A stretch of 64,000 nucleotides of DNA from Methylopila capsulata (GCF_016907975.1 NZ_JAFBCY010000001.1:372001-436000); one strand, 5' to 3'; shown: positions 36,919-47,090, numbered from the stretch's first letter. The notes: generated by a model from the sequence alone, not told the origin. Numbers and translations: made by a program.

Positions 36919-37869
36919 TCAGCTCTTCGGAAACTCCAACCCCATCTCGCGGTAGCGCTCGGGGTCGTCGCCCCAGTTCTCGCGCACCTTCACGAACAGG
37001 AAGAGGTGCACGGTGGTCTCGGCGATCTCGGAGATCTCCTTGCGGGCCTCGGTCGAGATCTGCTTCACGGTCTGGCCGCCCTTGCCGATCACGATCCGCT
37101 TCTGGCTCTCGCGCTCGACGTAGATCGTCTGCTCGACGCGCACCGATCCGTCCGTCTTCTGCTCCCACTTCTCCGTCTCGACGGTCGAAGCGTAGGGCAG
37201 CTCGTCGTGGAGGCGGTGGAACAGCTTTTCGCGGGTGATCTCGGCCGCGAGCGCCCGCAGCGGCAGGTCGGAGATGTCGTCGGCGGGGTAGAGCCAGGGC
37301 CCGGCCGGCATCTCGTCCGCGAGGTAGGCGACCATGTCCCGGACGCCGTCGCCCTTCAGCGCGGAGACCATGAACACGCGGTCGAACGAGACCCGCGCGG
37401 CGGCCTCCTGGGCGAGCGCCAGCAGCGCCTCGCGGCGGATCAGGTCGATCTTGTTCAGGATCAGGATCTTGCGGCGGCCGCTGTCGGCCAGTCGCGCGAG
37501 GATCGCGCTGTTGTCGTCGTCGAGGCCCTTGCGGACGTCGAGCAGCAGCGCGATCACGTCGGCGTCGCCCGCGCCGCCCCAGGCGGTCGTCACCATGGCG
37601 CGGTCCAGCCGGCGCTTGGGCGCGAAGATGCCGGGCGTGTCGACGAACACGATCTGCGCCCCGCTCTCGATCACGAGGCCGCGGATCAGCGCCCGGGTGG
37701 TCTGAACCTTGTGGCTGACGATCGAGACCTTGGCGCCCACGAGCGAGTTGAGCAGCGTCGACTTGCCGGCGTTCGGCGCGCCGACGAGGGCCACGAAGCC
37801 GCAGCGGGTGGCGCCTTCGGCGCCCGGTCCCGCAAATCCCGGTTCGTTGGCCCGGTCGTCCTCAGCCAT
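36919..37869 (-). CDS. era: GTPase Era
   Basis: ATG at 37869 starts MAEDDRANEPG and gives 316 residues, overlapping rnc by 8 bases. The G domain has GAPNAGKST, DTPG and NKIDL; the C-terminal type II KH domain has RIVIGKGGQTVKQIS. Era binds 16S rRNA during small-subunit assembly. The order lepB-rnc-era on one strand, each overlapping or nearly touching the next, is the classic conserved operon. Length is normal; an in-frame extension upstream to 38031 is a shadow of rnc. Confidence 0.97.
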   Translation of the reverse strand: MAEDDRANEPGFAGPGAEGATRCGFVALVGAPNAGKSTLLNSLVGAKVSIVSHKVQTTRALIRGLVIESGAQIVFVDTPGIFAPKRRLDRAMVTTAWGGAGDADVIALLLDVRKGLDDDNSAILARLADSGRRKILILNKIDLIRREALLALAQEAAARVSFDRVFMVSALKGDGVRDMVAYLADEMPAGPWLYPADDISDLPLRALAAEITREKLFHRLHDELPYASTVETEKWEQKTDGSVRVEQTIYVERESQKRIVIGKGGQTVKQISTEARKEISEIAETTVHLFLFVKVRENWGDDPERYREMGLEFPKS

Positions 37870-38578
37870 GCGTCGTCTCCGTCGTTCCCTGACCCTCACG
37901 GGCGAGCAGCGCTTCTGCGGCGGCCTGTTCGGCGGCGCGCTTGGAGCGCCCCTCGCCTTCGGCTTCGCCAAGCCCCTCGACTTCGACCAGAACCCGGAAA
38001 TGCGGATTGTGGTCGGGGCCGGAGCGCCCAACTTCGCGGTAGACCGGCGTCGGCAGGCCGCGGCCCTGGGCCCACTCCTGCAGCCCGGTCTTCGGGTCGC
38101 GCAGCGGGCGGCTCGGCGCCAGCATCCGCGGTCCCCAATAGCGTTCGACCAGGGCGGCCGCCGGCTCGTAGCCTCCGTCGAGAAACACGGCGCCGACCGC
38201 AGCTTCGCACACGTCGGACAGGATCGCCTTCTTCTTGCGCCCGCCCGAGTTCGCCTCGCCGGCTCCGAGCCGGATGTGCGGCCCGAGCTGCATCGCAGCG
38301 GCCACCTCCGCGCAGGCCTCGGCCCGCACCAGCTCCGCCAGCCGGCGCGACAGCTCGCCCTCGTCGGACTTCGGGAAGCCCCTCAGCAGCATCGCGGATA
38401 CGGCGAGGCCGAGCACGCGGTCGCCGAGGAATTCGAGCCTCTGGTAGCTTCCAAGCCGGCCTTCGGACGACCGCGCCCCGCTGATGTGGGTGAGCGCGCG
38501 GTCCAGAAGCGTCTTGTCCCTGAAGACGTAACCGAGGTTGTCCTCGACCTCGGCGTGCGCGACGCCGCGCTTCGTCAT
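37862..38578 (-). CDS. rnc: Ribonuclease III
   Basis: ATG at 38578 overlaps the lepB stop as ATGA and gives 238 residues. The RNase III signature RLEFLGDRVLGLA is followed by DVCEAAVGAVFLDGGY with the metal Asp and Glu; the dsRNA-binding domain is at the C-terminus (NPHFRVLVEVEGLGEAEGEG then KRAAEQAAAEALL). It cuts double-stranded RNA, including rRNA precursors. It is followed by era with an 8-base overlap. Confidence 0.97.
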   Translation of the reverse strand: MTKRGVAHAEVEDNLGYVFRDKTLLDRALTHISGARSSEGRLGSYQRLEFLGDRVLGLAVSAMLLRGFPKSDEGELSRRLAELVRAEACAEVAAAMQLGPHIRLGAGEANSGGRKKKAILSDVCEAAVGAVFLDGGYEPAAALVERYWGPRMLAPSRPLRDPKTGLQEWAQGRGLPTPVYREVGRSGPDHNPHFRVLVEVEGLGEAEGEGRSKRAAEQAAAEALLAREGQGTTETTHG

Positions 38579-39333
38579 CTCAGCGACGTGCCGAGGCGCG
38601 TCCAGCGCACGCTCCACGGCCAGCGCCAGAACGCCCAGGCCGCTTCCCCACGCTCGACCGAGAAGAAGATCAGCTCGGCGCGGCCGACCAGGTTCTCGAA
38701 CGGCACGTAGCCCACCGCCGACTGAACCCGGCTGTCGGTGGAGTTGTCGCGGTTGTCGCCCATCATGAACAGGTGCCCCTCGGGCACGGTGTAGACCGGC
38801 GTGTTGTCCAGGAAGCCGTTCTCGACCATGTCGAGGACCTCATAGGACACACCGTTGTCCAGCGTCTCGCGGTAGCGCGGGATGCGCTGCGGCGACCCAT
38901 CGGGCGCCGTCACGACGTAGTCGTCGATCCGGACCTTGGGCACCGGCTTCTCGTTGATGTGCAGCACGCCGTCCAGCATCTGGATCCGGTCGCCGGGCAG
39001 GCCGATCACGCGCTTGATGTAGTCGGTCGAGTTGTCCGTCGGCAGCTTGAACACCGCGATGTCGCCGCGGTGCGGCATCGAGCCGAACAGCCGGCCCGAT
39101 CCAACGGGAGGCCCGAACGGCAGCGAATAGCGGCTGTAGCCGTAGGCGTATTTCGACACGAAGAGATAGTCGCCGACGAGCAGCGTCTTCTCCATCGAGC
39201 CCGACGGAATGTTGAACGGCTGGAAGGCCAGCGTGCGGATGACGATCGCGATGAGGAGCGCCTGCGCGCAGATCTTCAGGATCTCGAGGAACCCGCCCTC
39301 GGCGTTCTGCTTCTTGTCGGTCGTCACGCTCAT
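38575..39333 (-). CDS. lepB: Signal peptidase I
   Basis: ATG at 39333 gives 252 residues: MSVTTDKKQNAEGGFLEI, then a single N-terminal membrane anchor (about 20-38). The Ser-Lys dyad is visible as NIPSGSMEKTLLVGDYLFVS and YIKRVIGLPGDRI, and the C-terminal box MGDNRDNSTDSR is intact. It cleaves Sec and Tat signal peptides on the periplasmic side. It leads the lepB-rnc-era operon. Confidence 0.96.
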   Translation of the reverse strand: MSVTTDKKQNAEGGFLEILKICAQALLIAIVIRTLAFQPFNIPSGSMEKTLLVGDYLFVSKYAYGYSRYSLPFGPPVGSGRLFGSMPHRGDIAVFKLPTDNSTDYIKRVIGLPGDRIQMLDGVLHINEKPVPKVRIDDYVVTAPDGSPQRIPRYRETLDNGVSYEVLDMVENGFLDNTPVYTVPEGHLFMMGDNRDNSTDSRVQSAVGYVPFENLVGRAELIFFSVERGEAAWAFWRWPWSVRWTRLGTSLR

Positions 39334-39410
39334 CGCTTTTCCGTGAAGAGTCGCAGGCGCACGACGGCCGCGACGGCGGTGGTGATAGCCCCCGGCGCGG
39401 CCGGTGGCAA

Positions 39411-39839
39411 TCAAGCCTCCCCGACGGACGGGCATGCGCCCGGCCGGGGGATCGCGCTGATGACGACGAAGGCCTGGGCCATGGGGTGTTCGTCGGTCAG
39501 GGTGAGGTGGATCACCGGGTCGCAGCCGGCGGGCGTCAGCCGCGCGAGCGTCGCCCTCGCCTGGCCCGTGAGAACGAGCGTGGGACGGCCGCCGTCGAGG
39601 TTCTCGACGCCCATGTCGCGCCAGGCCGCGCCGTCGCCGATGCCGCCGCCGAGCGCCTTGGCGCAGGCCTCCTTGGCCGCGAAGCGCTTGGCGTAGGTCG
39701 CGGCCGGCGTCTTGCCGGCGTCCGCCCGCGCGCGCTCCTCGTCGGTGAAGACGCGGGCGAGGAACCGCTCGCCGAAACGCTCGATCGTGCGCTCGATCCG
39801 CCGGATGTCGCAGAGGTCGGCGCCGATTCCGAGGATCAC
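39411..39839 (-). CDS. acpS: Holo-[acyl-carrier-protein] synthase
   Basis: AcpS transfers phosphopantetheine from CoA to acyl carrier protein. The GTG at 39839 overlaps the pdxJ stop as GTGA and gives 142 residues. The Mg-binding pair is visible: Asp in [17 protein letters not shown] and Glu in [16 protein letters not shown], with the family P-loop [18 protein letters not shown]. The usual alphaproteobacterial order pdxJ-acpS-lepB is kept. Confidence 0.95.
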   Translation of the reverse strand: MILGIGADLCDIRRIERTIERFGERFLARVFTDEERARADAGKTPAATYAKRFAAKEACAKALGGGIGDGAAWRDMGVENLDGGRPTLVLTGQARATLARLTPAGCDPVIHLTLTDEHPMAQAFVVISAIPRPGACPSVGEA

Positions 39840-40591
39840 GCGGACCTCCGCCCCTGGCCCCGCGCGATCGCGGCCTTCATCTCCCGGATCGTCTCTCCCA
39901 GGCCGACCGCGATCGCCTCGCCGATCAGGAAGTGGCCGATGTTCAGCTCGACGATCTCGGGCAGCTCCGCGATGCGCTCGGCGCTGGCGTAGTCCAGCCC
40001 ATGACCGGCGTGAACCTCGAGCCCGAGGCTCGCGGCCAGCGTCGCACCGGCCCGCAGCCGCTCGAACTCGCGGACCGCGCGCTCGGTCTCGCCGGCGGCG
40101 AGGGCGTCGCACCACGAGCCGGTGTGCAGCTCGACGATCGCGGCGCCCATCAGCGCCGCCTGCTCCAGCGCGCCCTCGTCCGGCTCCACGAACAGCGAGA
40201 CGCGGACGCCCGCAGCGGTCAGCTCCTTCACCACCGGGGCGACGGTCGCCTTCTGGCCGATGACGTCCAGCCCGCCTTCGGTGGTGCGCTCCTCGCGCTT
40301 CTCCGGCACGAGGCAGGCGGCGTTCGGCTTCACCCGGAGCGCGATCGCCAGCATCTCCGGCGTCGCGGCCATCTCGAAATTCAGCGGCGCGGCGATCTCG
40401 GCGCGGATCGCGTCCATGTCGGCGTCGCGGATGTGGCGACGATCTTCGCGCAGGTGGGCGGTGATCCCGTCGGCGCCGGCCTCGACCGCGAGCCTGGCGA
40501 AGCGCACGGGATCGGGATGCGCGCCCCCGCGCGCGTTCCGCACCGTCGCGACATGGTCGATGTTGACGCCGAGCCTGATCGTTTCCGCCAT
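39836..40591 (-). CDS. pdxJ: Pyridoxine 5'-phosphate synthase
   Basis: PdxJ condenses 1-deoxyxylulose 5-phosphate with 3-amino-2-oxopropyl phosphate to make pyridoxine phosphate. The 251-residue TIM barrel opens [17 protein letters not shown] with the catalytic His, and holds [45 protein letters not shown] and [16 protein letters not shown]. Length is canonical. It is coupled to acpS by a 4-base overlap and lies 29 bp after rsh. Confidence 0.97.
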   Translation of the reverse strand: MAETIRLGVNIDHVATVRNARGGAHPDPVRFARLAVEAGADGITAHLREDRRHIRDADMDAIRAEIAAPLNFEMAATPEMLAIALRVKPNAACLVPEKREERTTEGGLDVIGQKATVAPVVKELTAAGVRVSLFVEPDEGALEQAALMGAAIVELHTGSWCDALAAGETERAVREFERLRAGATLAASLGLEVHAGHGLDYASAERIAELPEIVELNIGHFLIGEAIAVGLGETIREMKAAIARGQGRRSA

Positions 40592-40620
40592 GACAGCCTT
40601 CTTCTTCGTTCGCGAGCCGC

Positions 40621-42837
40621 TCAGCCGTTCACGCGCTCGACGTTGCTGACCGACGGCGCCTCGCGCAGGTCGGCGATGATCGCGCCGAGATGCTTCACGT
40701 CGAACACCCCGAGATCCATCAGGATGTCGTGGAAGTCCGGCGAGCGCGAGATCATCCGCACGTCGTCGATGTTGGCCTCATAGGCGCCGATCACGGTCGC
40801 GATCCGCGCGAACGAGCCGGGTTCGTTGATCGAGGTCACCTTGATCCGCACAGGGAACCGCTCGCGGCGCGAGAGGTCCACGTCCCAGCGGACGTCCAGC
40901 CAGCGCTCGGGATGGTCGTCGAAGTCCTTCAGCGCGGGCGACTGGATCGGGTAGATCGTGATGCCCTGCCCCGGATCCAGGATGCCGACGATGCGGTCTC
41001 CGGGCACGGCGCCGCCGTCCGGCGCGAAGCGCACCGGCAGGTCGCCACGCAGGCCCCGGATCGGGATCGAGGGCTGCGGCGCGTCGGCCGACTCGACGCC
41101 CGGCGCCTTGAACCGCAGCGCGCCGGCCTGCTCCAGCCCGAACCAGCCGTTCGCCGGCGCCGGCATGCCGAGCGAGGTCGGCGGCGGACGGTCGTCCTTC
41201 ACCTCCGGATGCACCGCGCGCACCACGTCGAGCGACGCCATCTCGCCGCGCCCGACCGCCGCCAGCACGTCGTCCACCGAGGCGCGCGCCAGACGATGGA
41301 GGAACGCCTTCAGCTTCTCGTCGGCGAAGGTCTTGCCGGCGCGCTCGAAGGCGCGGGTGACGATCTGGCGGCCGAGGCCGGCGTACTGCGCGCGCACCGC
41401 GGCCCGCGTCGCCCGGCGGATCGCCGACCGCGCCTTGCCGGTGACGACGACCGACTCCCATGCCGCGGGCGGAGCCTGGGCGTCGGAGCGGATGATCTCC
41501 ACCTCGTCGCCGTTCTTGAGCTCGGTCACCAGCGGCTCGACATGGCCGTTGATCTTGGCGCCGACGCAGCCGTTGCCGACGTTGGTGTGGACCGCGTAGG
41601 CGAAGTCGATCGGCGTCGCGCCCCGCGGCAGCGCGATGAGGCGGCCCTTGGGGGTGAAGCAGAACACCTGGTCGTTGAACAGCTCGAGCTTGGTGTGCTC
41701 GAGGAACTCCTCGGGGTTGTCGCCCTCCGCCAGCAGCTCGACGGTGCGCCGCAGCCAGCCGTAGGCGCGGCTCTCGCGGGCGAGCGCGTCGTTGTTGCCG
41801 CCGAGCCCGTCCTTATAGAGGGCATGGGCCGCGATGCCGTATTCGGCGAAGCGTTGCATCGCCTCGGTGCGGATCTGCAGCTCGACGCGCTGGTGGCCGG
41901 GACCCACGACCGTCGTGTGGATCGAGCGGTAGTCGTTCTCCTTGGGCGTGGAGATGTAGTCCTTGAAGCGGCCGGGCACGGTGGGCCAGCCGGAGTGCAC
42001 CACGCCGAGCGCGCGGTAGCAGGTCGGCACGTCGGCGACGAGGATGCGGAAGCCGAAGATGTCGGAGAGCTGCTCGAACGCCACCGACTTGCGCTCCATC
42101 TTGCGCCAGATCGAATAGGGCTTCTTGGCGCGGCCGGTGATCGCGGCCGGGATCTTGGCCGCGGCGAACCGCTCCTCGAAGCCGCTCTGGATGTCCGCGA
42201 TGGCGTCGACGTTGCGCTCGCGCAGCCGGGTGAGCCGCCCGACGATGGTCTCGTAGGCCTCGGGGAACAGGGTGCGGAAGCAGATGTCGTCGAGTTCGTC
42301 GCGGATGCCCTGCATGCCCATGCGGCCGGCGAGCGGCGCATAGAGGTCGAGCGTCTCCTGCGCGACGCGCGCGCGCTTCGACGGCGGCACGAAATGCAGC
42401 GTGCGCATGTTGTGCAGCCGGTCGGCGAGCTTCACCAGCAGCACGCGCACGTCCGCGGCGATCGCGAGCAGCAGCCGGCGCAGGTTCTCGGCCTGCGCGG
42501 CCTCCTTGGTGACGAGGTCGAGCTTCTTGAGCTTGGTCAGGCCCTCGACCAGCGCGCCGATCTGCTTGCCGAACAGCGCGTCGATCTCGTCGCGCGTGGC
42601 GTCGGTGTCCTCGATCGTGTCGTGCAGCAGCGCCGCGACGATGGTCGCGTCGTCCAGCCGGAGCTCCGTCAGGATCGCCGCGACTTCGAGCGGATGCGAA
42701 AAATAGGGATCGCCCGACGCGCGCTTCTGCAAGCCGTGCGCCTTCATCGCGTAGACGTAGGCGCGGTTGAGAATCGCCTCGTTCGCGTTGGGATTGTAGG
42801 CCTTTACGCGCTCGACGAGCTCGTATTGCCGCATCAT
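40621..42837 (-). CDS. rsh: Bifunctional (p)ppGpp synthetase/hydrolase Rsh (RelA/SpoT family)
   Basis: The 738-residue protein sets the stringent alarmone level. Domains in order: HD hydrolase (about 45-150: [18 protein letters not shown] then [18 protein letters not shown]), synthetase (about 235-360: [20 protein letters not shown]), TGS (about 400-460: [20 protein letters not shown]), and a C-terminal ACT domain. Both catalytic halves look intact, as expected for the single Rsh of alphaproteobacteria. It is downstream of rpoZ, with a terminator between them. Confidence 0.97.
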   Translation of the reverse strand: MMRQYELVERVKAYNPNANEAILNRAYVYAMKAHGLQKRASGDPYFSHPLEVAAILTELRLDDATIVAALLHDTIEDTDATRDEIDALFGKQIGALVEGLTKLKKLDLVTKEAAQAENLRRLLLAIAADVRVLLVKLADRLHNMRTLHFVPPSKRARVAQETLDLYAPLAGRMGMQGIRDELDDICFRTLFPEAYETIVGRLTRLRERNVDAIADIQSGFEERFAAAKIPAAITGRAKKPYSIWRKMERKSVAFEQLSDIFGFRILVADVPTCYRALGVVHSGWPTVPGRFKDYISTPKENDYRSIHTTVVGPGHQRVELQIRTEAMQRFAEYGIAAHALYKDGLGGNNDALARESRAYGWLRRTVELLAEGDNPEEFLEHTKLELFNDQVFCFTPKGRLIALPRGATPIDFAYAVHTNVGNGCVGAKINGHVEPLVTELKNGDEVEIIRSDAQAPPAAWESVVVTGKARSAIRRATRAAVRAQYAGLGRQIVTRAFERAGKTFADEKLKAFLHRLARASVDDVLAAVGRGEMASLDVVRAVHPEVKDDRPPPTSLGMPAPANGWFGLEQAGALRFKAPGVESADAPQPSIPIRGLRGDLPVRFAPDGGAVPGDRIVGILDPGQGITIYPIQSPALKDFDDHPERWLDVRWDVDLSRRERFPVRIKVTSINEPGSFARIATVIGAYEANIDDVRMISRSPDFHDILMDLGVFDVKHLGAIIADLREAPSVSNVERVNG

Positions 42838-42940
42838 GGAGCGTACGCCAGGACTGATAAGACGCTAAGCCGCGCCGACCACGTGAGATATCGGCGGGTT
42901 ACGCGCCGCGCACAAGTTTCGGATGGCTCAAAACGCGAAA

Positions 42941-42970
42941 GCGCCGCAGGTCCGGGGGACGCTGCGGCGC
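42941..42970 (-). terminator. Rho-independent terminator between rpoZ and rsh
   Basis: On the minus strand GCGCCGCAG pairs with CTGCGGCGC around a 12-base loop, followed by a T-rich run (TTTCGCGTTTTG). It lies just after the rpoZ stop, so rsh probably has its own promoter or is read by partial readthrough. Confidence 0.82.
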
Positions 42971-43003
42971 AAAATCGACAGTGGGGAGCAGGCGCGGGCC
43001 GGC

Positions 43004-43390
43004 TCACTCCTCGTCGTCGGTCTCCGCCGGGGGAACCAGACCCTCGAGGCCGCGCAGCAGGTCTTCCTCGGTCATGCGGTCGAACGAGACGTTGCCGTCG
43101 TCCTCGGAACCGCCGGCGGCGCTGGTCAGCGCCGGCACGGTCTCGGCCTCGGGCTCGTCGACCTCGACGTACTTCTGCAGCGAGTGGATCAGGTCTTCCT
43201 TGAGGTCGACCGGGGCGACGGTCTCCTCCGCGATCTCGCGCAGCGCGACGACCGGGTTCTTGTCGTTGTCGCGATCGATCGTGATCTGCGAGCCGGACGA
43301 AATCAGACGGGCGCGATGGCCGGCGAGCAGTACGAGCTCGAACCGGTTCTCGACCTTGTCGATGCAATCCTCGACGGTGACGCGGGCCAT
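43004..43390 (-). CDS. rpoZ: RNA polymerase omega subunit
   Basis: ATG at 43390 starts [20 protein letters not shown], the canonical omega entry, and gives 128 residues. The core [20 protein letters not shown] and [14 protein letters not shown] follow. A long acidic tail ([20 protein letters not shown] to AETDDEE) is typical of rhizobial omega. It assists RNA polymerase assembly. rsh lies downstream, the usual alphaproteobacterial pairing; the NYN gene is divergent. Confidence 0.96.
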   Translation of the reverse strand: MARVTVEDCIDKVENRFELVLLAGHRARLISSGSQITIDRDNDKNPVVALREIAEETVAPVDLKEDLIHSLQKYVEVDEPEAETVPALTSAAGGSEDDGNVSFDRMTEEDLLRGLEGLVPPAETDDEE

Positions 43391-43586
43391 GGGGCGTCCG
43401 CTCCTCTTGATGACTGTGCTTCTGGATTGACCGCGGTCTTTACCGTGAGCCCGTTCCTGTGGCAAGGACCATAACGCAGAGCGTTTTGCTCCGCAGCATC
43501 CCCCGCGCTGCGTCGCCGTCACCGCGAACCCGGAACGTTTTCCGGCGCAGGCTTCGCATGCCCCTTTTTGGAAAGATTGCGCGAAA

Positions 43587-44174
43587 ATGTTCTACTCCGA
43601 CGAGCGTCTCGGCCTGTTCATCGACGGCGCCAACCTCTACGCGACGGCGCGCGGCGTCGGCTTCGACATCGATTTCCGGCGCCTGCTGCGCGAGTTCCAG
43701 GGCCGCGGCTACCTGATTCGCGCCTACTACTACACCGCGATGGCCGAAGACCTCGAGGTCTCGACCATCCGCCCGCTGATCGATTGGCTCGACTACAACG
43801 GCTACACCGTCGTCACCAAGCCGACCAAGGAGTTCACCGACAGCCAGGGCCGGCGCAAGGTGAAGGGCAACCTCGACATCGAGCTTGCGATCGACGCGCT
43901 CGAGATGGCCGAGCACATCGACCACATGGTGCTGTTCTCCGGCGACGGCGACTTCACGCCGCTGGTGGCCGCGATGCAGCGCCGGGGCGTGCGGGTGACG
44001 GTGGTCTCGACCGTGACCACCCAGCCGGCGATGATCGCCGACGACCTGCGCCGCCGCGCCGACCACTTCCTCGACCTCAACGATCTCGGCGCCAAGATCG
44101 GCCGCGACCCCGGCGAGCGGGTGGCGCGCGAGGCGCGGCGGCACGCGCCAATCGACACCACGCCCGAGCCGTAA
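43587..44174 (+). CDS. NYN domain protein, LabA/DUF88-like putative RNase
   Basis: The 195-residue protein is a NYN/PIN-like nuclease fold. Conserved acidic residues are seen in [35 protein letters not shown] and [19 protein letters not shown], and the C-terminal [10 protein letters not shown] follows. NYN domains are metal-dependent endoribonucleases; many of the DUF88 group have unknown targets. In related genomes it lies next to rpoZ and a uracil-DNA glycosylase, but here another gene has been inserted before the latter. Confidence 0.9.
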   Translation: MFYSDERLGLFIDGANLYATARGVGFDIDFRRLLREFQGRGYLIRAYYYTAMAEDLEVSTIRPLIDWLDYNGYTVVTKPTKEFTDSQGRRKVKGNLDIELAIDALEMAEHIDHMVLFSGDGDFTPLVAAMQRRGVRVTVVSTVTTQPAMIADDLRRRADHFLDLNDLGAKIGRDPGERVAREARRHAPIDTTPEP

Positions 44175-44205
44175 GGGGAACTGTATCCAGACGGAGCCCC
44201 GCAGC

Positions 44206-44829
44206 ATGCAGATCAGCTTTTTCGCGACGGAGATCGATGAGGTCGAGGTCTGGAGGCTGGCGTTCGCGTTGCCCGGGATGCGCGTTTACGAAGCTGCGGG
44301 TCACGGAGAAAGGCCGCTTCGAGAGTTCTTCACGGCCGAGGAAGTTTGCGAGGCTCGAGCAGCGGAGCCACATATTTTTCTAAAGCTGCATCCGTCGTTG
44401 GTCGGCGGTGCTCCGACTCTCGATCTAACGCCTCGCGACGAGCGTTACCCTCCAGAACCTGGCAACATACACCTGCAAAAACTGGTCGGCCCAGCGCTGA
44501 TTGGCTTCAACTGGTATGGATGGCAGAGAAATTCTCCGAATTGTCTTCAGAATACCGTCTTCAGCGCCTGGAATCCGGCAGGCGCCCGCAGTCGGTCGAT
44601 ATATTCTGACGATTATCTCGACGACGTCGACTGGAAAATGCTCGCCTCTATTTTCGGTAAGCTGCAACGTCAAATTCACAATATGGCGGCGGCCCAAATT
44701 GGCTCGAGTCGCGTTCTTCCCGACACCTTCCGGCGGCTGGCTTCGGGCGAAATTACGCTATGGGGATGGGGAGAGGATGTTTCAATCTCGTCGCCCAATC
44801 TCGTCATCAAGACGACCAAACTGAACTAG
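44206..44829 (+). CDS. Orphan hypothetical protein of atypical base composition
   Basis: ATG at 44206 has GGAG eight bases upstream and gives 207 residues. The coding region is visibly less GC-rich than its neighbours, with codons such as ATA, TTA and ATT that are rare around it. No transmembrane segment or signal peptide is seen. The protein is rich in Trp and aromatic residues (GFNWYGWQRNSPNC, DVDWKMLASIFGKL, LASGEITLWGWGEDV). It sits between the NYN gene and the uracil-DNA glycosylase gene, which usually adjoin. I recognise no family; recent acquisition is likely. Confidence 0.75.
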   Translation: MQISFFATEIDEVEVWRLAFALPGMRVYEAAGHGERPLREFFTAEEVCEARAAEPHIFLKLHPSLVGGAPTLDLTPRDERYPPEPGNIHLQKLVGPALIGFNWYGWQRNSPNCLQNTVFSAWNPAGARSRSIYSDDYLDDVDWKMLASIFGKLQRQIHNMAAAQIGSSRVLPDTFRRLASGEITLWGWGEDVSISSPNLVIKTTKLN

Positions 44830-44878
44830 GCCGGCAAGCCTCCAAGCCGGCGACCGGTCTCAACCTGCGATTTAGTCC

Positions 44879-45520
44879 ATGCCCGAAAGTTCCGCCCTCG
44901 AGCCGCCGCGCGACTGCCCGGCTTGCCCGCGCCTCGTCGCGTTCCGGGAGGAGCAGCGCGCGCGGCGGCCGGACTGGCACAACGCGCCGGTGCCCTCCTT
45001 CGGGCCCGAGCGCCCGCGCCTGCTGATCGTCGGCCTCGCGCCCGGCCTCCAAGGCGCGAACCGCACGGGGCGTCCGTTCACCGGCGACTGGGCGGGCGAC
45101 CTGCTCTACGCGACCCTGCTGAAATTCGGCTTCGCCGATGGCGTCTACGACGAGCGGCCGGACGACGGCCTGACGCTCTCGGACGCGCGGATCACCAACG
45201 CCGTCCGCTGCGTGCCGCCGGAGAACAAGCCGACGGGGCCAGAGATCTCGACCTGCCGGCCGTATCTCTCCGGCGAACTGGCGGCGGTGGCGGACGGCGG
45301 CGCTGTGGTCGCGCTGGGGCGGATCGCCCACGACAGCACGCTCCGCGCGCTCGGCGTCCGGCTCGCCGCGGCCCCCTTCCGGCACGGCGCGGAGCATGCG
45401 CTCGGCCCCGTGACGCTCTTCGACAGCTACCACTGCTCCCGCTACAACACGAACACTGGCGTGCTGACGACCGCGATGTTCGAGGCGGTGTTCGCGCGGG
45501 TGCTGGCCTACCTCGGCTGA
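44879..45520 (+). CDS. Uracil-DNA glycosylase, family 5 (UDGb)
   Basis: The 213-residue protein has family 5 motifs: GLAPGLQGANRTGRPFTGD, ITNAVRCVPPENKPTGPE, and SYHCSRYNTNTG near the end. Cys residues in CPACPRL, RCVPP and YHCSRYN fit the iron-sulfur cluster of this group. Family 5 enzymes excise uracil and hypoxanthine and lack the catalytic Asn of family 1. It follows the orphan gene by 49 bases. Confidence 0.92.
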   Translation: MPESSALEPPRDCPACPRLVAFREEQRARRPDWHNAPVPSFGPERPRLLIVGLAPGLQGANRTGRPFTGDWAGDLLYATLLKFGFADGVYDERPDDGLTLSDARITNAVRCVPPENKPTGPEISTCRPYLSGELAAVADGGAVVALGRIAHDSTLRALGVRLAAAPFRHGAEHALGPVTLFDSYHCSRYNTNTGVLTTAMFEAVFARVLAYLG

Positions 45521-45581
45521 CCCTGCGACGAAGGCGACCGGGACCTCCTCCCGGCCGCCTCCCCCCATGCGCGATCGTCGA

Positions 45582-46940
45582 CTACATCACCGCGGCGGGA
45601 GCCGGGACCGCGTTGGCGTAACGCTTGTCCCAGTCCGCAACGGTGCCGATGCCCTCCATCGACTTCTCGAACTTCACGTAGCGGTCCTCCATGATCGCGC
45701 GGGGATCGAACGACTCGTCAGCCAGCACGCCGTGGACCCGTCGGCGCTGCATGCCCATGTTGCCGCCGTCGTAGATCGGCAGCACGGACGCCTCGCGGAG
45801 GTACTTGCCGAACTTGAACTGCGCGTCGAGGCTATTGACGCCGACGATTTGCATGCACTTGAACACCACGTCGAACATCGCTTCGGTCGTGTTGATCTTG
45901 CACATGGCTCCGACGAGTTCGGCGTGCTGGTCGTGCTTGTCGAGATAGTCGGCGGCGCGCCAGCAGAAGTAGCGCGCCGATTCGATCTTCGCCGCGCAGT
46001 CGCCGAGGACGTAGCCCACGTTCTGGAAGCGGATGATCGGCGTCAGGGAGCCGGAGGTGTTGGTCTTGGCCCAGCTCAGGGCCTCCTCATAGGCCGCGCG
46101 CGCGACGCCCACCGCGGCGATGCCGGCGACCGGCCCGGACCACGCGAAGTTGCGGTTGATCACGAAGTCGCCGTTGCCTTCCGCCCCCGGCAACAGATTC
46201 TCGACCGGCACCCGCGCGTTGTCGAACACGATCTCGGCGTTCGAGGCCGTGCGGTGGCCCTCCTTGTTGATGAAGGCGTAGGAGATTCCCGGCGTTCCTC
46301 GCTCGACGATGATCGCCGACAGGCCCTTTGTGCCGCCGACGGTCGAGTCCGTGCGCACGATCACGCATTGGGTGTTGGTGCCCTTCGCGTCCCAGCCGCC
46401 GGACGACGGCCACCGCTTGCGGCCGTTGATCACGAAGTGATCGCCCTCGCGGGTTGCGATCAGGCCGACGCCCGCTGGCCGCGGAAAGGGGCCGTCGAAG
46501 TTCGCGGTGCCGCTGGCGGGCCCAGGCGGCTCGCTCGCCGTCCAGCCTCCCAGATACTCGCCCGTGGGATCCGACGTGGCCGCGCCGATGAAACGCCGCT
46601 TCTGTTCTTCGGTGCCGTACCAGGACACCGGCATGAGACCGAGGCCGTTGCACAGCACGGTGCAGGCGAAGCCGGGATCCACGGCGCAGATCTCTTCGGC
46701 CGCAATCGTGAAATCGAGACAGGACAGTCCGCCGCCGCCGTACTCGCTGGGCAGCATCGCCATGGCGATGCCCGCCTTGTAGGCCTTGACGTAAGCCGGT
46801 TTCGTCATCGCATGGGCTTTGACCGGGTCGGGCTCCCGGTCCGCCGCAGGAATGTCCGGCGCGAGGACATTCTGGGCGAACTCGCGCGCCATCCCTTGAA
46901 TCGCGCGTTGCTCGGGCGACATCGTGAAATCGATAGCCAT
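45582..46940 (-). CDS. Acyl-CoA dehydrogenase-like flavoprotein with Asp at the catalytic base position (copy 1)
   Basis: The 452-residue protein has the acyl-CoA dehydrogenase fold: N-terminal helices (MAIDFTMSPEQRAIQGMARE), flavin region VINGRKRWPSSGGWDAKG, and C-terminal helical domain. In the usual IYEGTxEIQ motif the catalytic Glu is replaced: here it reads PIYDGGNMGMQ, with Asp391. Nitroalkane oxidase, a member of this superfamily, also uses Asp there. The substrate is unknown. It is divergent from the SufR-like regulator gene and about half identical by eye to the copy at 47880-49184. Confidence 0.85.
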   Translation of the reverse strand: MAIDFTMSPEQRAIQGMAREFAQNVLAPDIPAADREPDPVKAHAMTKPAYVKAYKAGIAMAMLPSEYGGGGLSCLDFTIAAEEICAVDPGFACTVLCNGLGLMPVSWYGTEEQKRRFIGAATSDPTGEYLGGWTASEPPGPASGTANFDGPFPRPAGVGLIATREGDHFVINGRKRWPSSGGWDAKGTNTQCVIVRTDSTVGGTKGLSAIIVERGTPGISYAFINKEGHRTASNAEIVFDNARVPVENLLPGAEGNGDFVINRNFAWSGPVAGIAAVGVARAAYEEALSWAKTNTSGSLTPIIRFQNVGYVLGDCAAKIESARYFCWRAADYLDKHDQHAELVGAMCKINTTEAMFDVVFKCMQIVGVNSLDAQFKFGKYLREASVLPIYDGGNMGMQRRRVHGVLADESFDPRAIMEDRYVKFEKSMEGIGTVADWDKRYANAVPAPAAVM

Positions 46941-47090
46941 GATCTCTCCTTGAGATATCGATGTGCTGTTAAAGCGAGCACTATGACGGAAACGAATTCT
47001 CGTTACCGCCGTCCATCAGGTCTCGGGACAAAATAAACATCGTCTCGATGCGAGATTTGCTTCGAGATCACTTCCCGACGAGGAAAATCG

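Noticed and set aside
40690-43203. 837-codon plus-strand frame opposite rsh
   Set aside because: It is antisense to a certain gene and shows no recognisable fold; its length results from high GC.
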